Part shown: positions 18,472 through 29,403 of the stretch, piece after piece
Layout: every line of letters begins with the position of its first letter
How positions within the stretch are numbered: position 1 is the first letter of the stretch
Assembly: GCF_014050225.1 (NCBI RefSeq)
Contig: NZ_JACFXV010000066.1
Span: forward strand, 56,973 to 120,972
DNA: 64,000 nt
Source: Stappia albiluteola
GTDB lineage: Bacteria > Pseudomonadota > Alphaproteobacteria > Rhizobiales > Stappiaceae
Direction: 5' to 3'
Notes under the pieces: model-generated
What the model was told of the DNA's origin: nothing
The model's database searches: none
Seen by the model: the letters and a program-made list of their open reading frames with translations, nothing else
Translations under genes and position numbers: made by a program

Positions 18472-18737
18472 TTTTTCGAGGTTTCCGCAAGAAGAGACAG
18501 GTTCGCCAGGCAGGCTTGCGCGTGGCGCGTCGGATATTTGCCCGTTCGGCATTATTAAAGCGCCTGGGAGCGCGCGGAACCTAGAAAAGTACACGCCTCG
18601 CGTCAATCTTTCCGCGTGCCGCGGCCCCCTCTTTCCCGACGCATGGACCATCACGGGCAAAAGACGCCTTGCGTAGAAACGGCCACGGGCCTACCTGTCG
18701 AAGGCGGAACATTGAGAACGAAGGGTTTAGCAAGACG

Positions 18738-19151
18738 ATGAGCGACCAGATCCCCCTTCAGGAAGCGCTGATCTATGTGATGGTCATCACCTCGGCCGCC
18801 GACAACAGCATGACGGACCGCGAGCTCTTTTCCATGGGCGACGTGGTGAAGACGCTGCCGGTTTTCCGGGACTTCGACGGCGAGCGGCTGGTGACGGTGG
18901 CACAGACCTGCGGTGAGCTGCTGCAGGAAAAGGACGGGCTGAACGTCGTCCTCGATCTGGTTACTCGCAGCATTCCGGCCAAATATCGCGACACGGCCTA
19001 TGCGCTGGCCGTGGAAATCGCCGCAGCCGACCTCAACGTCAACCAGGAGGAACTGCGCCTGCTGCAGATCCTGCGCGATCGGTTCGATCTCGACAAGCTG
19101 ACGATCGCGGCAATCGAGCGCTCCGCCCAGGCTCGCTACCGCAAGGCCTGA
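18738..19151 (+). CDS. TerB-like (tellurite resistance/TerB) protein
   Basis: A 137-aa helical protein with two TerB-type acidic repeats, ITSAADNSMTDRE near residue 20 and IAAADLNVNQEE near 97, which are the metal-binding sites of the family. No other ter genes are present, so tellurite resistance is not implied. Stand-alone TerB proteins are common in rhizobia with unknown roles. The ATG at 18738 is divergent from lysK. Confidence 0.8.
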   Translation: MSDQIPLQEALIYVMVITSAADNSMTDRELFSMGDVVKTLPVFRDFDGERLVTVAQTCGELLQEKDGLNVVLDLVTRSIPAKYRDTAYALAVEIAAADLNVNQEELRLLQILRDRFDLDKLTIAAIERSAQARYRKA

Positions 19152-19527
19152 GGCTTCGGGACGCCCGGCAAAAGAACGATACGCACGAACGCGCAGGCCT
19201 TTCTGACGTTTGGACGCCGCACGGGCGCGGATGATGTCTGGGTCCCTGTGTGTTGCGTTTGTATCAGGATGGCTGCGGGCCGGGATGACGCTGGAGTGTG
19301 GGGCAAGCGCTTGTCCCACACTCAATCGTCGGAGGACGTGCCGCCTCTCCCCTCGTCTTCGCCGGGCCCAGTACCTGGAAATGCCCCCGCGATCCAACGG
19401 ACGACGACGAAATGTGCCGGCGCCGCATGGATACGCGGGTCGAGCCCGCGTATGACGAACCGAGGGGTTAAGGCTGAGAGGCTACCCACTCTGTCGTGCT
19501 TGCTTGCACCAACGCCCACATACTCTT

Positions 19528-19624
19528 TCATGCCCGGTTCGACCGGTCATCCAGTAAACGCCGATGCTTGAGATTTAGCCGCCAACGCATGCGTTTACTG
19601 GTTCCCCGCCTGCGCGGGGATGAC
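19528..19624 (+). repeat. RIME-like composite palindrome, array III copy 1
   Basis: Starts CATGCCCGG and ends CGGGGATGAC, with CCAGTAAACG and GCGTTTACTGG facing each other. The left hairpin has one defective arm (CCGGTCAT). Confidence 0.8.
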
Positions 19625-19658
19625 ACCTGAGTGTGGGGCAAGGACTGCTCAGCACTCT

Positions 19659-19756
19659 GTCATGCCCACGAAGGTGGGCATCCAGTAAACGCCGATGCTT
19701 GAGATTTAACAGCTAAATCAGCCGTTTACTGGATCCACGGTCAAGTCGGGGATGAC
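19659..19756 (+). repeat. RIME-like composite palindrome, array III copy 2
   Basis: Same layout 131 bp downstream. The left hairpin is changed to ATGCCCAC/GTGGGCAT, keeping the stem by compensatory change. The right hairpin is imperfect (ATCCACGG against CGGGGAT). Confidence 0.8.
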
Positions 19757-19779
19757 GGCGGAGGGTGGGGTGGACCGCC

Positions 19780-21702
19780 CTACCCGACCAGCACGTCGCA
19801 TTCGGCGGCGCCGGCGCGCGCGGCCTCTGCCCATTCGACCGGCCTGCCGATAAAATACCCCTGTGCATGGGTCACGCCGAGATGGCGCAGCATGGCCAGC
19901 GTCTCGCCATCTTCGACGAATTCGGCGATCACCTCGATGCCGAGCTTCCTGGCGACCGCGACGATGCCGGCAACGATGGTCCGCTGCACTTCGTCGCGAA
20001 CGATGTCGCCGATGATTGCGCCGTCGATCTTCATGCAGTCGATCTTGAACTGTTTCAGATAGGCGAAGGAGGACAGGCCGGTGCCGAAATCGTCGAGGAT
20101 GACGCCGCAGCCGCGCTCCCGCAGTGCTTTCAGGAGCGCCTGCGCCGTGTCCATGCAGCGAACCGCCGCCGTTTCCGTGATCTCGAAGGATAGATGGCGC
20201 GCGAGATGCGGGACGGCGTCGAGCCTGGCGATGAGATAGTCCTTGAAGTCCGCATCTCCGATCGACTGGCCGGAAAGGTTGACGGTCAGACGCCTGGCCG
20301 GCTCCGCGGCATCGTGCGCGGTCTGGAGACGGCGCAGCACGTTGCAGATCACCCAGCGATCGACCTTGGGCATCAGGCCGTAGCGTTCGGCCGCCTGGAT
20401 GAGCGGCGCGGGCGCGAGCATGTCGCCGTCGCAGGAGGCAACACGCAGCAGAACCTCGTGATGGAGCCGACCGCTGCCGTCGATCGCCTCGATCGGCATG
20501 ACGAAGAGGCGCAGGCGATCCCCTTCCAGCGCGTCCTGGATGGCATGCAGGTTGCCGAGATCCTCGTGGCAGGCCTCCATCGCCGCATTGTCGGAGCGAT
20601 AGACGACGACCCGGCCTCCACCCGCCTGTTTGGCGACGCGGCAGGCCTGATCGGCCCGGCGCAGGAAATCGTCAGCCGGCGACGGTCCGGCGACAGGCTC
20701 GCTCTCGTCGAGCAAAAAGATCCCGACCCTGCAGCTGACGCCATAGCTTTCTTCGTCCCAGACGAAACGCGAGGCCTGAAGGCCCTCCACGATCCGCCGG
20801 CCGGCCGCCAACGCGCCATCGGCCGCGGCTCCGGCCATCAGCACGGCGAATTCATCGCCGCCAAGCCGCCCGGCAACCGCAAGGCCGTCCCTTTCGAAGG
20901 ACTTCAGCAAACCGGCTACATGCCGCAACAGGCTATCGCCCGCCGCGTGGCCGGCAAGGTCGTTGACGAGCCGGAAATTGTCGAGATTGACGACCAGCAG
21001 CGCACAGGTATCGCCCTTCGCCGCAACCGTCTGCGCAAGAAGTTCCAGAAATGCCTGGCGGCCGAGCACGCCGGTCAGTTCATCGGCCCGACGAAGCGGG
21101 AGACGGGTATCCGCCTCCCGCCTCTCGCCTGCATCAACAGCATAGTAGATCACGCCAGCGATTTTGCCTTTTGTGGTTGTCAGGGGCTCCAGTGCAATAT
21201 CAAGGAGGGCTTCGCGCCCATCCTTCAGGACAGCCCGAAGGATGTCGCGCGAGGCACGGCCGGAAAGGGCTTCGCGAAAAGAGAAAGACAGACGCTCGAA
21301 CAGGTTCGCGCCGACCACCTCGGCCAGGCACAGGCCGGTCAGGGCGTCGCGTCTGCTGCCGTGAAAATCGGCGAATGCGGCGTTTGCCGAAAGAATTGCG
21401 CCATTTCGTCCGCAGGTGGCGACCATCGCCGGCAAGGCATCGAGGATCGTCTCGCCGGCAAGGGTTACTCCGTTCGATCCGGGCCATTGATAAGCCGCAA
21501 GGCATCCCTGGCGGCGCCCCCACGGCTGCCGCCCGTCCGCCGACCATGCCGGACAGGCAGCCTGCGAAGCGAGGCCACAAGGCAACGCCGGCACCAGGGT
21601 GGACGAGGCACCCGTGTTTCGGCTGCTCGCGAGCAATCCTCCGGCAGGATAGCGGTCCGGCAGGCCGACGCCCTTTTCAGAATCCATCCCGGACATCATC
21701 AT
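19780..21702 (-). CDS. PAS-GGDEF-EAL cyclic-di-GMP signalling protein
   Basis: A 640-aa protein when started at the ATG 21700-21702, which has GAGGA seven bases upstream. Longer frames start at TTG or at ATGs without a Shine-Dalgarno. Order: a PAS-like domain (about 80-180), GGDEF with intact RLGGDEF near 285, and EAL with EVLLR in place of EALLR, NLSGQS, and DDFGTGLSSF followed by KIDGAIIG. It could make and break c-di-GMP. The intact glutamate and DDFGTG suggest the phosphodiesterase half may work. No membrane segment is seen, so it is probably cytosolic. Confidence 0.88.
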   Translation of the reverse strand: MMMSGMDSEKGVGLPDRYPAGGLLASSRNTGASSTLVPALPCGLASQAACPAWSADGRQPWGRRQGCLAAYQWPGSNGVTLAGETILDALPAMVATCGRNGAILSANAAFADFHGSRRDALTGLCLAEVVGANLFERLSFSFREALSGRASRDILRAVLKDGREALLDIALEPLTTTKGKIAGVIYYAVDAGERREADTRLPLRRADELTGVLGRQAFLELLAQTVAAKGDTCALLVVNLDNFRLVNDLAGHAAGDSLLRHVAGLLKSFERDGLAVAGRLGGDEFAVLMAGAAADGALAAGRRIVEGLQASRFVWDEESYGVSCRVGIFLLDESEPVAGPSPADDFLRRADQACRVAKQAGGGRVVVYRSDNAAMEACHEDLGNLHAIQDALEGDRLRLFVMPIEAIDGSGRLHHEVLLRVASCDGDMLAPAPLIQAAERYGLMPKVDRWVICNVLRRLQTAHDAAEPARRLTVNLSGQSIGDADFKDYLIARLDAVPHLARHLSFEITETAAVRCMDTAQALLKALRERGCGVILDDFGTGLSSFAYLKQFKIDCMKIDGAIIGDIVRDEVQRTIVAGIVAVARKLGIEVIAEFVEDGETLAMLRHLGVTHAQGYFIGRPVEWAEAARAGAAECDVLVG

Positions 21703-21796
21703 GACGAATTCCTCAAACCGAACCGAAGACAACAATTCACGAACGGCCATTTGCAAGGCCGCACCGCTTGAAAACACGCAGTGACCCATTGCGTTG

Positions 21797-21816
21797 CTTG
21801 AGTTTTCCAACTCAAG
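21797..21816. promoter_or_regulatory. Perfect inverted repeat upstream of the GGDEF-EAL gene
   Basis: CTTGAGTT-TTCC-AACTCAAG, 95 bp before the chosen start and in AT-rich DNA. It could be a regulator's operator or a 5' leader hairpin. Confidence 0.5.
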
Positions 21817-22004
21817 ATCCGCATTTTTTATATTTTCCGGTAAAACTGCCAGAAAGCTCCGGCGAGACTTATTTTAAGTCCGGATAATATTTAATAACAA
21901 AACAAATACACAAAATTCAATTCGTAATTGCCCTCATATCAAACATAGATGGGCACGAACACTATCCGTATTGAGACTTATCTTAGGTAATTTTTAAGAC
22001 TATC

Positions 22005-22397
22005 TCAGTTGAGAACCCGGGGAGTACCCGGTTTGTCGAGCGAGAAGGCAGGAATGGCCACGTGGAAGATTTCCCCGTTGGGCGCCTGCATCTGGTAGGA
22101 ACCGGACATGATGCCGGACGTCGTGGTCAGCGGGCATCCGGACGTATATTCGTAGCGTTCACCCGGCGCGATCAGCGGTTCCTCGCCCACCACGCCTATG
22201 CCACGCACTTCGTTGACCCGGCCGAAAGCGTCGGTGATCTTCCAGTAGCGACTTCTCAGCTGTACCGCTTCCTTGCCCAGATTGACGATCTCGACCGAAT
22301 AGGCCCAGAAAAAATGGTCGTCGTCCGGGTCGGATTCTTCCGCCATGTAGTGCGGCACGACGGTTACCTGGATATTGCGCGTGACGGCCCTGTACAT
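22005..22397 (-). CDS. apaG: ApaG family protein
   Basis: A 130-aa ApaG/DUF525 protein with a fibronectin type III-like beta fold. Recognised by MYRAVTRNIQVTVVPHY, FFWAYSVEIVNLG, LRSRYWKITDAFG and SGCPLTTTSGIMSGSYQM. The ATG at 22395-22397 has GGGTGGGG upstream and is preferred to a start four codons earlier. The cellular role is not settled; bacterial members are linked to Ap4A and metal resistance. Its closeness to metZ and the dCTP deaminase gene is common in Rhizobiales. Confidence 0.92.
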   Translation of the reverse strand: MYRAVTRNIQVTVVPHYMAEESDPDDDHFFWAYSVEIVNLGKEAVQLRSRYWKITDAFGRVNEVRGIGVVGEEPLIAPGERYEYTSGCPLTTTSGIMSGSYQMQAPNGEIFHVAIPAFSLDKPGTPRVLN

Positions 22398-22873
22398 GCG
22401 TAACCCCACCCTTCAGTGGATCAATCCGGGCCGCGGACGCTACAACCGCGATCGCCGTCATGACTACTTATTCCAAATTTGGTACAATCCAAAGCTGCGC
22501 CATCTCGGCACAGTACGCAAACTTCTCTTTCGCCTTTTGCGCGTTTTTTCACCGAACTTGGCAAATCGATGCCCGGTTATATTGTCAGTTTTTCCAATTT
22601 AACTGTAACTGCATCTTTCAATCGTACCGGTCAGGCACAGCAGGAGCCTCGCGACCAGGGTCAAGGCCGGCACCGCGAGAGGGCCGCCGCTTCCGGCCGG
22701 GCCGAATGGTGGCGGAATAGCCCTTCTCCCTTGCCGGCAGGATAGATCACGCCTTGGCATTGGCCGCAAGTATGGTCAATTGCTCATGCTGCCACACTTC
22801 CCGTTGCGTGATTTGCCAAGCGCGGAGAATTCGGCCAAGAGCATCGAAACAGCAGGATGGATGATCACGCCAC
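22398..22873. other. Intergenic region between apaG and the CDP-alcohol phosphotransferase gene
   Basis: 476 bp with mixed composition: AT-rich to about 22620, then GC-rich. It should hold two divergent promoters. Short frames inside it lack ribosome sites and sensible composition. I see no RNA gene or repeat. Confidence 0.5.
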
Positions 22874-23482
22874 ATGTTCGACGCAGCACTTCGCAGGGTG
22901 ATCGACCCGCCCCTGGACACGATGGGGCGCCGGGTTGCCGCAGCCGGTATCACCGCCGACCAGATTACAGTCGCCGGGTTCATGTGCGGAGTTGCGGCGG
23001 CGGCGGCAATTGCCTTCGGCGCGATGGCTTTCGCCGCGCTTCTGATCGTCCTCAACCGGCTGGCCGACGGGCTTGACGGCGCGGTGGCGCGGGCGACGCA
23101 GAAAACCGACCTTGGCGGCTATCTCGATATCGTGCTGGATTTCTTCTTCTACGGCGCGGTGCCCTTCGCCTTCGCGATCCACGATCCGGCAGCCAACGGC
23201 TATGCCGCCGCAGCGCTGCTGCTTGCCTTCTACATGAACGGCGCGACCTTCCTCGGCTTTGCCGTCATGGCGGAAAAGCGCGGGATGAAGACCGACATCC
23301 AGGGCGCGAAGTCGCTCTACTATCTGGGCGGACTGGCGGAAGGCGCCGAGACGATCGCCGTGTTCCTGGCCATGTGCGTCTTTTCGGAAAGCTTTGCCGC
23401 GATCGCCTGGGCGTTCGCGGCAATCTGCGTCGTCTCCGCCTGCGCCCGGCTGATCCTGGTCACCGGCATGCTCAGGCGATAA
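22874..23482 (+). CDS. CDP-alcohol phosphatidyltransferase family protein
   Basis: A 202-aa integral membrane enzyme with about six hydrophobic helices. It carries the family signature as DGLDGAVARATQKTDLGG then YLDIVLD, with all acidic residues present. The spacing between AR and G is seven residues instead of the usual eight. The enzyme would transfer a phosphatidyl or phospho group from a CDP-alcohol. Which lipid it makes (phosphatidylglycerol phosphate, phosphatidylcholine or other) cannot be told. It is convergent with metZ. Confidence 0.85.
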   Translation: MFDAALRRVIDPPLDTMGRRVAAAGITADQITVAGFMCGVAAAAAIAFGAMAFAALLIVLNRLADGLDGAVARATQKTDLGGYLDIVLDFFFYGAVPFAFAIHDPAANGYAAAALLLAFYMNGATFLGFAVMAEKRGMKTDIQGAKSLYYLGGLAEGAETIAVFLAMCVFSESFAAIAWAFAAICVVSACARLILVTGMLRR

Positions 23483-23495
23483 AAGGCGGATGCGG

Positions 23496-23520
23496 GCCGG
23501 CCCCGTATCACAGGGCCGGC
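23496..23520. terminator. Possible bidirectional terminator
   Basis: GCCGGCCC and GGGCCGGC stem with a nine-base loop between the convergent phosphotransferase and metZ stops. It is followed only by ACTTTC, so the U-tract is weak. Confidence 0.5.
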
Positions 23521-23530
23521 ACTTTCGGTA

Positions 23531-24733
23531 TCACGCGGCCCTGGCGAGCGCGTTCGTCAGGTCGCGAAGCAGGTCCCCGGCATCCTCAAGGCCGACGGAA
23601 AGCCGCAGCAGGCCGTCGGAAATGCCGAGTTCCGCGCGCGCTTCCTCTCCGATCGACTGGTGCGTCGTCGTTGCCGGATGGGTGATCAGGCTCTTGGCGT
23701 CGCCCAGATTGTTGGACAGCTTGACGATCCTGAGCGCGTTGAGCACCGCGAAGGCAGCCTGCTTGCCGCCCTTCACCTCAAGGGCGATCAGGGTGGAGCC
23801 GGCTCCCATCTGGCGCCTGGCAACCTCCGCCTGCGGGTGGTCCGCACGTCCCGGATAGATCAGCCGCGAGACCGCCGGGTGGCCGGCCAGTTCATCGGCG
23901 AGCATCGCCGCCGTCGCGGTCTGACGCTCGACGCGCAGCGGCAGCGTTTCCAGCCCCTTCAGGAGCACCCAGGCATTGAAGGGGCTCATATGCGGCCCGG
24001 TATGCTTGACGAAAGGCATCACCTCGTCGGCGATCCACTTTTCATCCGACAGCACGACGCCGCCAAGGCAGCGCCCCTGCCCGTCGATATGCTTGGTGGC
24101 GGAATAGACGACCACGTCGGCACCAAGCTTCAGCGGCGACTGCCAGAGCGGGGTTGCGAAGACATTGTCGACGATCAGCCGCGCACCAACCGAGCGGGAA
24201 ATCTCGGCAAGAGCGGCGATATCGATCACTTCCAGCGTCGGGTTCGTCGGGCTTTCGAGGAAAAGGGCGGTCGTGTTCGGCCTGACCGCCTTGCGCCACT
24301 GGTCGAGATCGGCGCCATCGACAAGGGTCGTCTCGACGCCGAAGCGCGGCAGCAGGGTTTCGACGATATAGCGGCAGGAGCCGAACAGCGCCTTGGCGGC
24401 AACGACGTGATCGCCGGCCTTGCAGGCGGCCATCAGCGCCAGGTTCACGGCCGCCATGCCGCTTGCCGTCGCGCGGGCGGCTTCCGCGCCTTCAAGCGCG
24501 CACATGCGCGCCTCGAACATCGCCGTGGTCGGGTTGGCGTAGCGCGAATAGACGAAGCCCGGCGCCTCACCGTTGAAGCGTGCCTCGGCCGCCTCCGCGG
24601 TGTCGTAGACGAAGCCCTGGGTCAGATACATGGCCTCCGACGTCTCGCCGAATTGCGAACGCGTCACGCCGCCATGCACCAGCCGGGTCGCCGGCTTCCA
24701 GTCGTTGCCGGCCAGATCGATATCCTTCGTCAT
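23531..24733 (-). CDS. metZ: O-succinylhomoserine sulfhydrylase
   Basis: A 400-aa PLP enzyme of the cystathionine gamma-synthase family that forms homocysteine directly from O-succinylhomoserine and sulfide. The pyridoxal lysine is in VVYSATKHIDGQGR near residue 205. Other signatures are YSRYANPTTAMFEARMCALEGAE and SLGDAKSLITHPATTTH, the latter read here as NLGDAKSLITHPATTTH. The ATG 24731-24733 is chosen; upstream in-frame codons run through the riboswitch and are not coding. Control by a SAM-II riboswitch supports a role in methionine synthesis. Confidence 0.93.
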   Translation of the reverse strand: MTKDIDLAGNDWKPATRLVHGGVTRSQFGETSEAMYLTQGFVYDTAEAAEARFNGEAPGFVYSRYANPTTAMFEARMCALEGAEAARATASGMAAVNLALMAACKAGDHVVAAKALFGSCRYIVETLLPRFGVETTLVDGADLDQWRKAVRPNTTALFLESPTNPTLEVIDIAALAEISRSVGARLIVDNVFATPLWQSPLKLGADVVVYSATKHIDGQGRCLGGVVLSDEKWIADEVMPFVKHTGPHMSPFNAWVLLKGLETLPLRVERQTATAAMLADELAGHPAVSRLIYPGRADHPQAEVARRQMGAGSTLIALEVKGGKQAAFAVLNALRIVKLSNNLGDAKSLITHPATTTHQSIGEEARAELGISDGLLRLSVGLEDAGDLLRDLTNALARAA

Positions 24734-24751
24734 ATTCCTGTCTCCAAATGC

Positions 24752-24777
24752 AAAAAACCCCGGCCGTCGGCCAGGGT
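24752..24777 (-). terminator. Riboswitch-linked terminator before metZ
   Basis: On the minus strand ACCCTGGCC-GAC-GGCCGGGGT is followed by TTTTTGC, directly after the SAM-II aptamer and 19 bp before the metZ start. It fits attenuation when S-adenosylmethionine is bound. Confidence 0.85.
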
Positions 24778-24790
24778 TCGCACGAAACCC

Positions 24791-24855
24791 GGCCTTTTTA
24801 GCAAGTTGTTTAACGTGGCTGCAAGCCGGCCGGCTCAAATCACCACGGACCGCGC
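24791..24855 (-). promoter_or_regulatory. SAM-II riboswitch (metA motif)
   Basis: On the minus strand, CGTGG-TGATTTGAGCC is followed by GGCTTGCAG-CCACG, TTAAACAA and GCTAAAAAGG. This is the H-type pseudoknot arrangement of the SAM-II class, known upstream of metA/metX/metZ genes in alphaproteobacteria. P1 is CGTGG/CCACG (24843-24847 with 24814-24818). The terminator and metZ follow. Confidence 0.92.
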
Positions 24856-25094
24856 CTGTCATACGCCAAGGGTGGCGGGCCGTCAACGCCGGCATGGGAA
24901 CCGCCTTGCGCGCGATAGTAGACGCGCGAACCGGTTTCGGGCGCAAATCACGTGGAAATTGATCGGCCGCCGCTCAATTGATGCTTTCCTGTCATCGAGG
25001 CTGGATTAGCCTCACTTCATACCAGCCGCGCAAAGCGCCACCGGCAAGAAGCGCCGCCGCGACATAACAGCCCCTATCTGGCAGAGGGACCGTC

Positions 25095-27089
<1,995 letters not shown>

Positions 27090-27130
27090 AGGCGGGGCAA
27101 GGGTCGTCCGCCTGAGATCGGGCCGGCGGC

Positions 27131-29218
27131 CTATCCGGCCGCCGCGCCGAGCCTGCTGGCAGCGTCTTCATGGAAACGGAAGCCGTTGCGTCCGTCAGCC
27201 TTGACCTTGTAGAGAGCGCTGTCGGCGTTGCGCTGCAGGATATCCGGCGTGTTGCCCTGCTCCGGCCCGACCGCAAGGCCGATGCTGGCGCCGATATCGA
27301 CCGCGAAACCGTCGATGATGTAGGGAGCGCCGAGCGTTTCGACGAGCCGCGCGGCAATCAGCGCCGCCGTCTCCCGCAGGTTCGTGCTGCCTTCGATCAG
27401 CAGTGCGAATTCGTCGCCGCCGATCCGAGCCACGAGATCGTCGGGGCGTACGCATCGACGCATGCGTTCCGACACCTGACGCAGAACCTCGTCGCCGACG
27501 GCGTGGCCGTGGGTGTCGTTGACCGACTTGAAATGATCGAGGTCGACGATGGCGACGCAGAGCCCGCCGCCGGTTGCCGCGATCCGGCGCAGCGCGTCGT
27601 CGACGGTCCGGGTGAACAGGGCGCGGTTGGCCAGACCCGTCAGCATGTCGTGATTGGCCGCATGGACGATCTTGGCCGCCGCCCTTTCGCGCTCGGTGAC
27701 ATCTTCATGCGTCCCGACCCAGCCGCCGCCCGGCATCGGCGCATGAACCGAGGAAACCACCCGCCCGCTCGCCAGCTCGAAGCGGCACCTGACCGTCTCG
27801 CCCTGCGCGAGCCTTGCATGAAGGTCGGCGACATGCGCTTCGGGATCTCCCGCAAAGTCGCCACGTTCACTTTCCAGCCGGATCAACTCCAGCAGCGTCA
27901 TGCCGACCTTCGCCTCGCCCGGCGCCTTGGCGAAGACCTCCTCGTAGCGTTCGTTGAAATGGGTGAGCCGGCCCTCCGCGTCGAACACGGAAACGCCCTG
28001 ATTCATGTGCGCGAGCACCACTTCCAGCTCGGCGCTCTTTTCACGCGCGCGCCGTTCGCTGCCGATCAGCGCCTTTTCGATTTCCTTTCGGATCGTCACG
28101 TCCATGTGGGAGAAGACGTAACCGCCGCCGGGAACGGGCGTGCTGCGCACCTCCATGACGAGGCCGTCCGGCCGCTCGTGTTCGTAGACATGCGGATAGG
28201 GCCGGCAGACGAAGGCGATCCGACGGGCGACCAGTTCCTCTACGAGGCCGGGGCCATATTCGCCGCGTTCCGCGTTGTAGCGAAAGATATCCGCCAGCTG
28301 CACCTCACCGTGTTCGACAAGGCCTTCCGGATATTGCATGAAGTCGCGATATTTGGAATTGGCGCTGCGCAGCACCAGGTTTTCGCAGAAATAGGCGATA
28401 CCGCCCGGAAAATTCTCGAAGGCGGCCTGCAGTGTCGCCGCCTGACGCTTGACTTCGGTAATGTCGGTTCGAAAGCCGACGATGTAGCCGGACGGCGTCA
28501 CGCGTTCGCGGATCTGGACGAAACGGCCATCGTCCAGCTGTTGGACGATGCTCTCGCCTTGAGGATTGTAGTGCCGGCCCATGCGATCGGCGATCCATGC
28601 TTCCCGCTCCGTCTCATCGTCGCTCGCCTCGGGATATTGGCCGTTCGCCAGCCCGTAGCGCAGGATCTCTTCGAAGGAGGTGCCGACCTTCAAGGCAGCG
28701 GAAGACGCCCGATAGAAATGGCGATAGGCGCTGTTGCATTCCAGAAGCCTGTCCTGCGGGTCGTAGACCACGAAGCCTTCAGGGATGGATTCCAGCGCTT
28801 CGCGCAGGATTTCCTTCGCCGACTTGCGCTCGCTGATGTCGTGATGGATGGAGACGTAGCGCATTGCGCCCGCCCCCTTTTCGGGTGGCCGGCCGTCATC
28901 GAGGACCGGCACGATCGTCGCGTCGACCCAGTAGAGACAGCCGTCCTTGGTGCGATTGCAGATCTCGCCGCGCCAGGTTTCGCCGTTCGCCAGGCATGAC
29001 CAGATATCGGCAAAGAACGACGGTTCGTGGTAGCCGGAGTGCAGAATGCGGTGATCCTTGCCGATCAGCTCATCGAGCCGATAGCCGGTCATCGTGCAAA
29101 AGGCATTGGTGGCGTGGAGTATCCGGCCCTGATCGTCCGTGATGGACATGACTGCCCGGCCGGCCAGCGCCGCGGCGTAGCTTGCAAGGATCTCCCCGTT
29201 CGGCCAGCCCTGGTCCAT
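27131..29218 (-). CDS. Multi-PAS diguanylate cyclase (GGDEF)
   Basis: A 695-aa soluble sensor enzyme. PAS-type domains lie at about residues 15-130, 135-250, 265-370 and 390-510, seen from ATNAFCTMTGYRLDELIGKDHRIL, VVYDPQDRLLECNSAYRHFY, SVFDAEGRLTHFNERYEEVF and a PAC-like DITEVKRQ. The GGDEF domain follows with ANHDMLTGLANRALF, the catalytic RIGGDEFALL and RNADSALYKVKADGRNGF. No EAL domain is present, so it should only synthesise c-di-GMP. No membrane segment is seen, which points to a cytosolic redox, oxygen or ligand signal. It is convergent with the cpdB-like gene. Confidence 0.9.
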   Translation of the reverse strand: MDQGWPNGEILASYAAALAGRAVMSITDDQGRILHATNAFCTMTGYRLDELIGKDHRILHSGYHEPSFFADIWSCLANGETWRGEICNRTKDGCLYWVDATIVPVLDDGRPPEKGAGAMRYVSIHHDISERKSAKEILREALESIPEGFVVYDPQDRLLECNSAYRHFYRASSAALKVGTSFEEILRYGLANGQYPEASDDETEREAWIADRMGRHYNPQGESIVQQLDDGRFVQIRERVTPSGYIVGFRTDITEVKRQAATLQAAFENFPGGIAYFCENLVLRSANSKYRDFMQYPEGLVEHGEVQLADIFRYNAERGEYGPGLVEELVARRIAFVCRPYPHVYEHERPDGLVMEVRSTPVPGGGYVFSHMDVTIRKEIEKALIGSERRAREKSAELEVVLAHMNQGVSVFDAEGRLTHFNERYEEVFAKAPGEAKVGMTLLELIRLESERGDFAGDPEAHVADLHARLAQGETVRCRFELASGRVVSSVHAPMPGGGWVGTHEDVTERERAAAKIVHAANHDMLTGLANRALFTRTVDDALRRIAATGGGLCVAIVDLDHFKSVNDTHGHAVGDEVLRQVSERMRRCVRPDDLVARIGGDEFALLIEGSTNLRETAALIAARLVETLGAPYIIDGFAVDIGASIGLAVGPEQGNTPDILQRNADSALYKVKADGRNGFRFHEDAASRLGAAAG

Positions 29219-29383
29219 CTACCTTCTTCGCTCTGCCCCGAGCCAGACCCGGCGCATTCCCTGCCATCATTCGATCCAGGCATCGCGGGCTTGTGAAAAT
29301 TACGCAGCGTAATGCTACGTAAGTACATTGCCCAAGAATATCGACGAAAGTGTAAAATTTGGGTTTCAGGGCCGGGGAGGCCC

Positions 29384-29403
29384 TAGGGTCAGGACCCATT
29401 AAT
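29384..29403. mobile_element. Solo terminal repeat of the 14836-15103 element
   Basis: TAGGGTCAGGACCCATTAAT, identical over 20 bases to the right-hand end of the element at 14836-15103 when read outward-in. No partner end is visible nearby. The stop codon (TAA, minus strand) of the CHASE2 cyclase lies within it at 29399-29401. Part of 29219-29398 otherwise holds only the 5' region of the GGDEF gene. Confidence 0.7.

Larger units (their letters stand above)
19190..19770. repeat. Palindromic repeat array III
   Basis: Non-coding 0.6 kb between the terB-like gene and the GGDEF-EAL gene, in the same orientation as array I. Modules are a CGCCGGG half hairpin near 19352, a TACGCGGG/CCCGCGTA hairpin at 19432-19452, and two RIME-like composites at 19528-19624 and 19659-19756. 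Both composites have CCAGTAAACGCCGATG facing CGTTTACTGG. Array II lies inverted relative to arrays I and III. No gene is supported here. Confidence 0.85.

Noticed and set aside
18738-19151. Tellurite-resistance (ter) island
   Set aside because: A lone TerB-like gene without terA/C/D/Z partners does not support it.
22460-22720. Possible small gene between apaG and the phosphotransferase
   Set aside because: No ribosome site, mixed cysteine/arginine-rich product and overlapping frames of equal quality.
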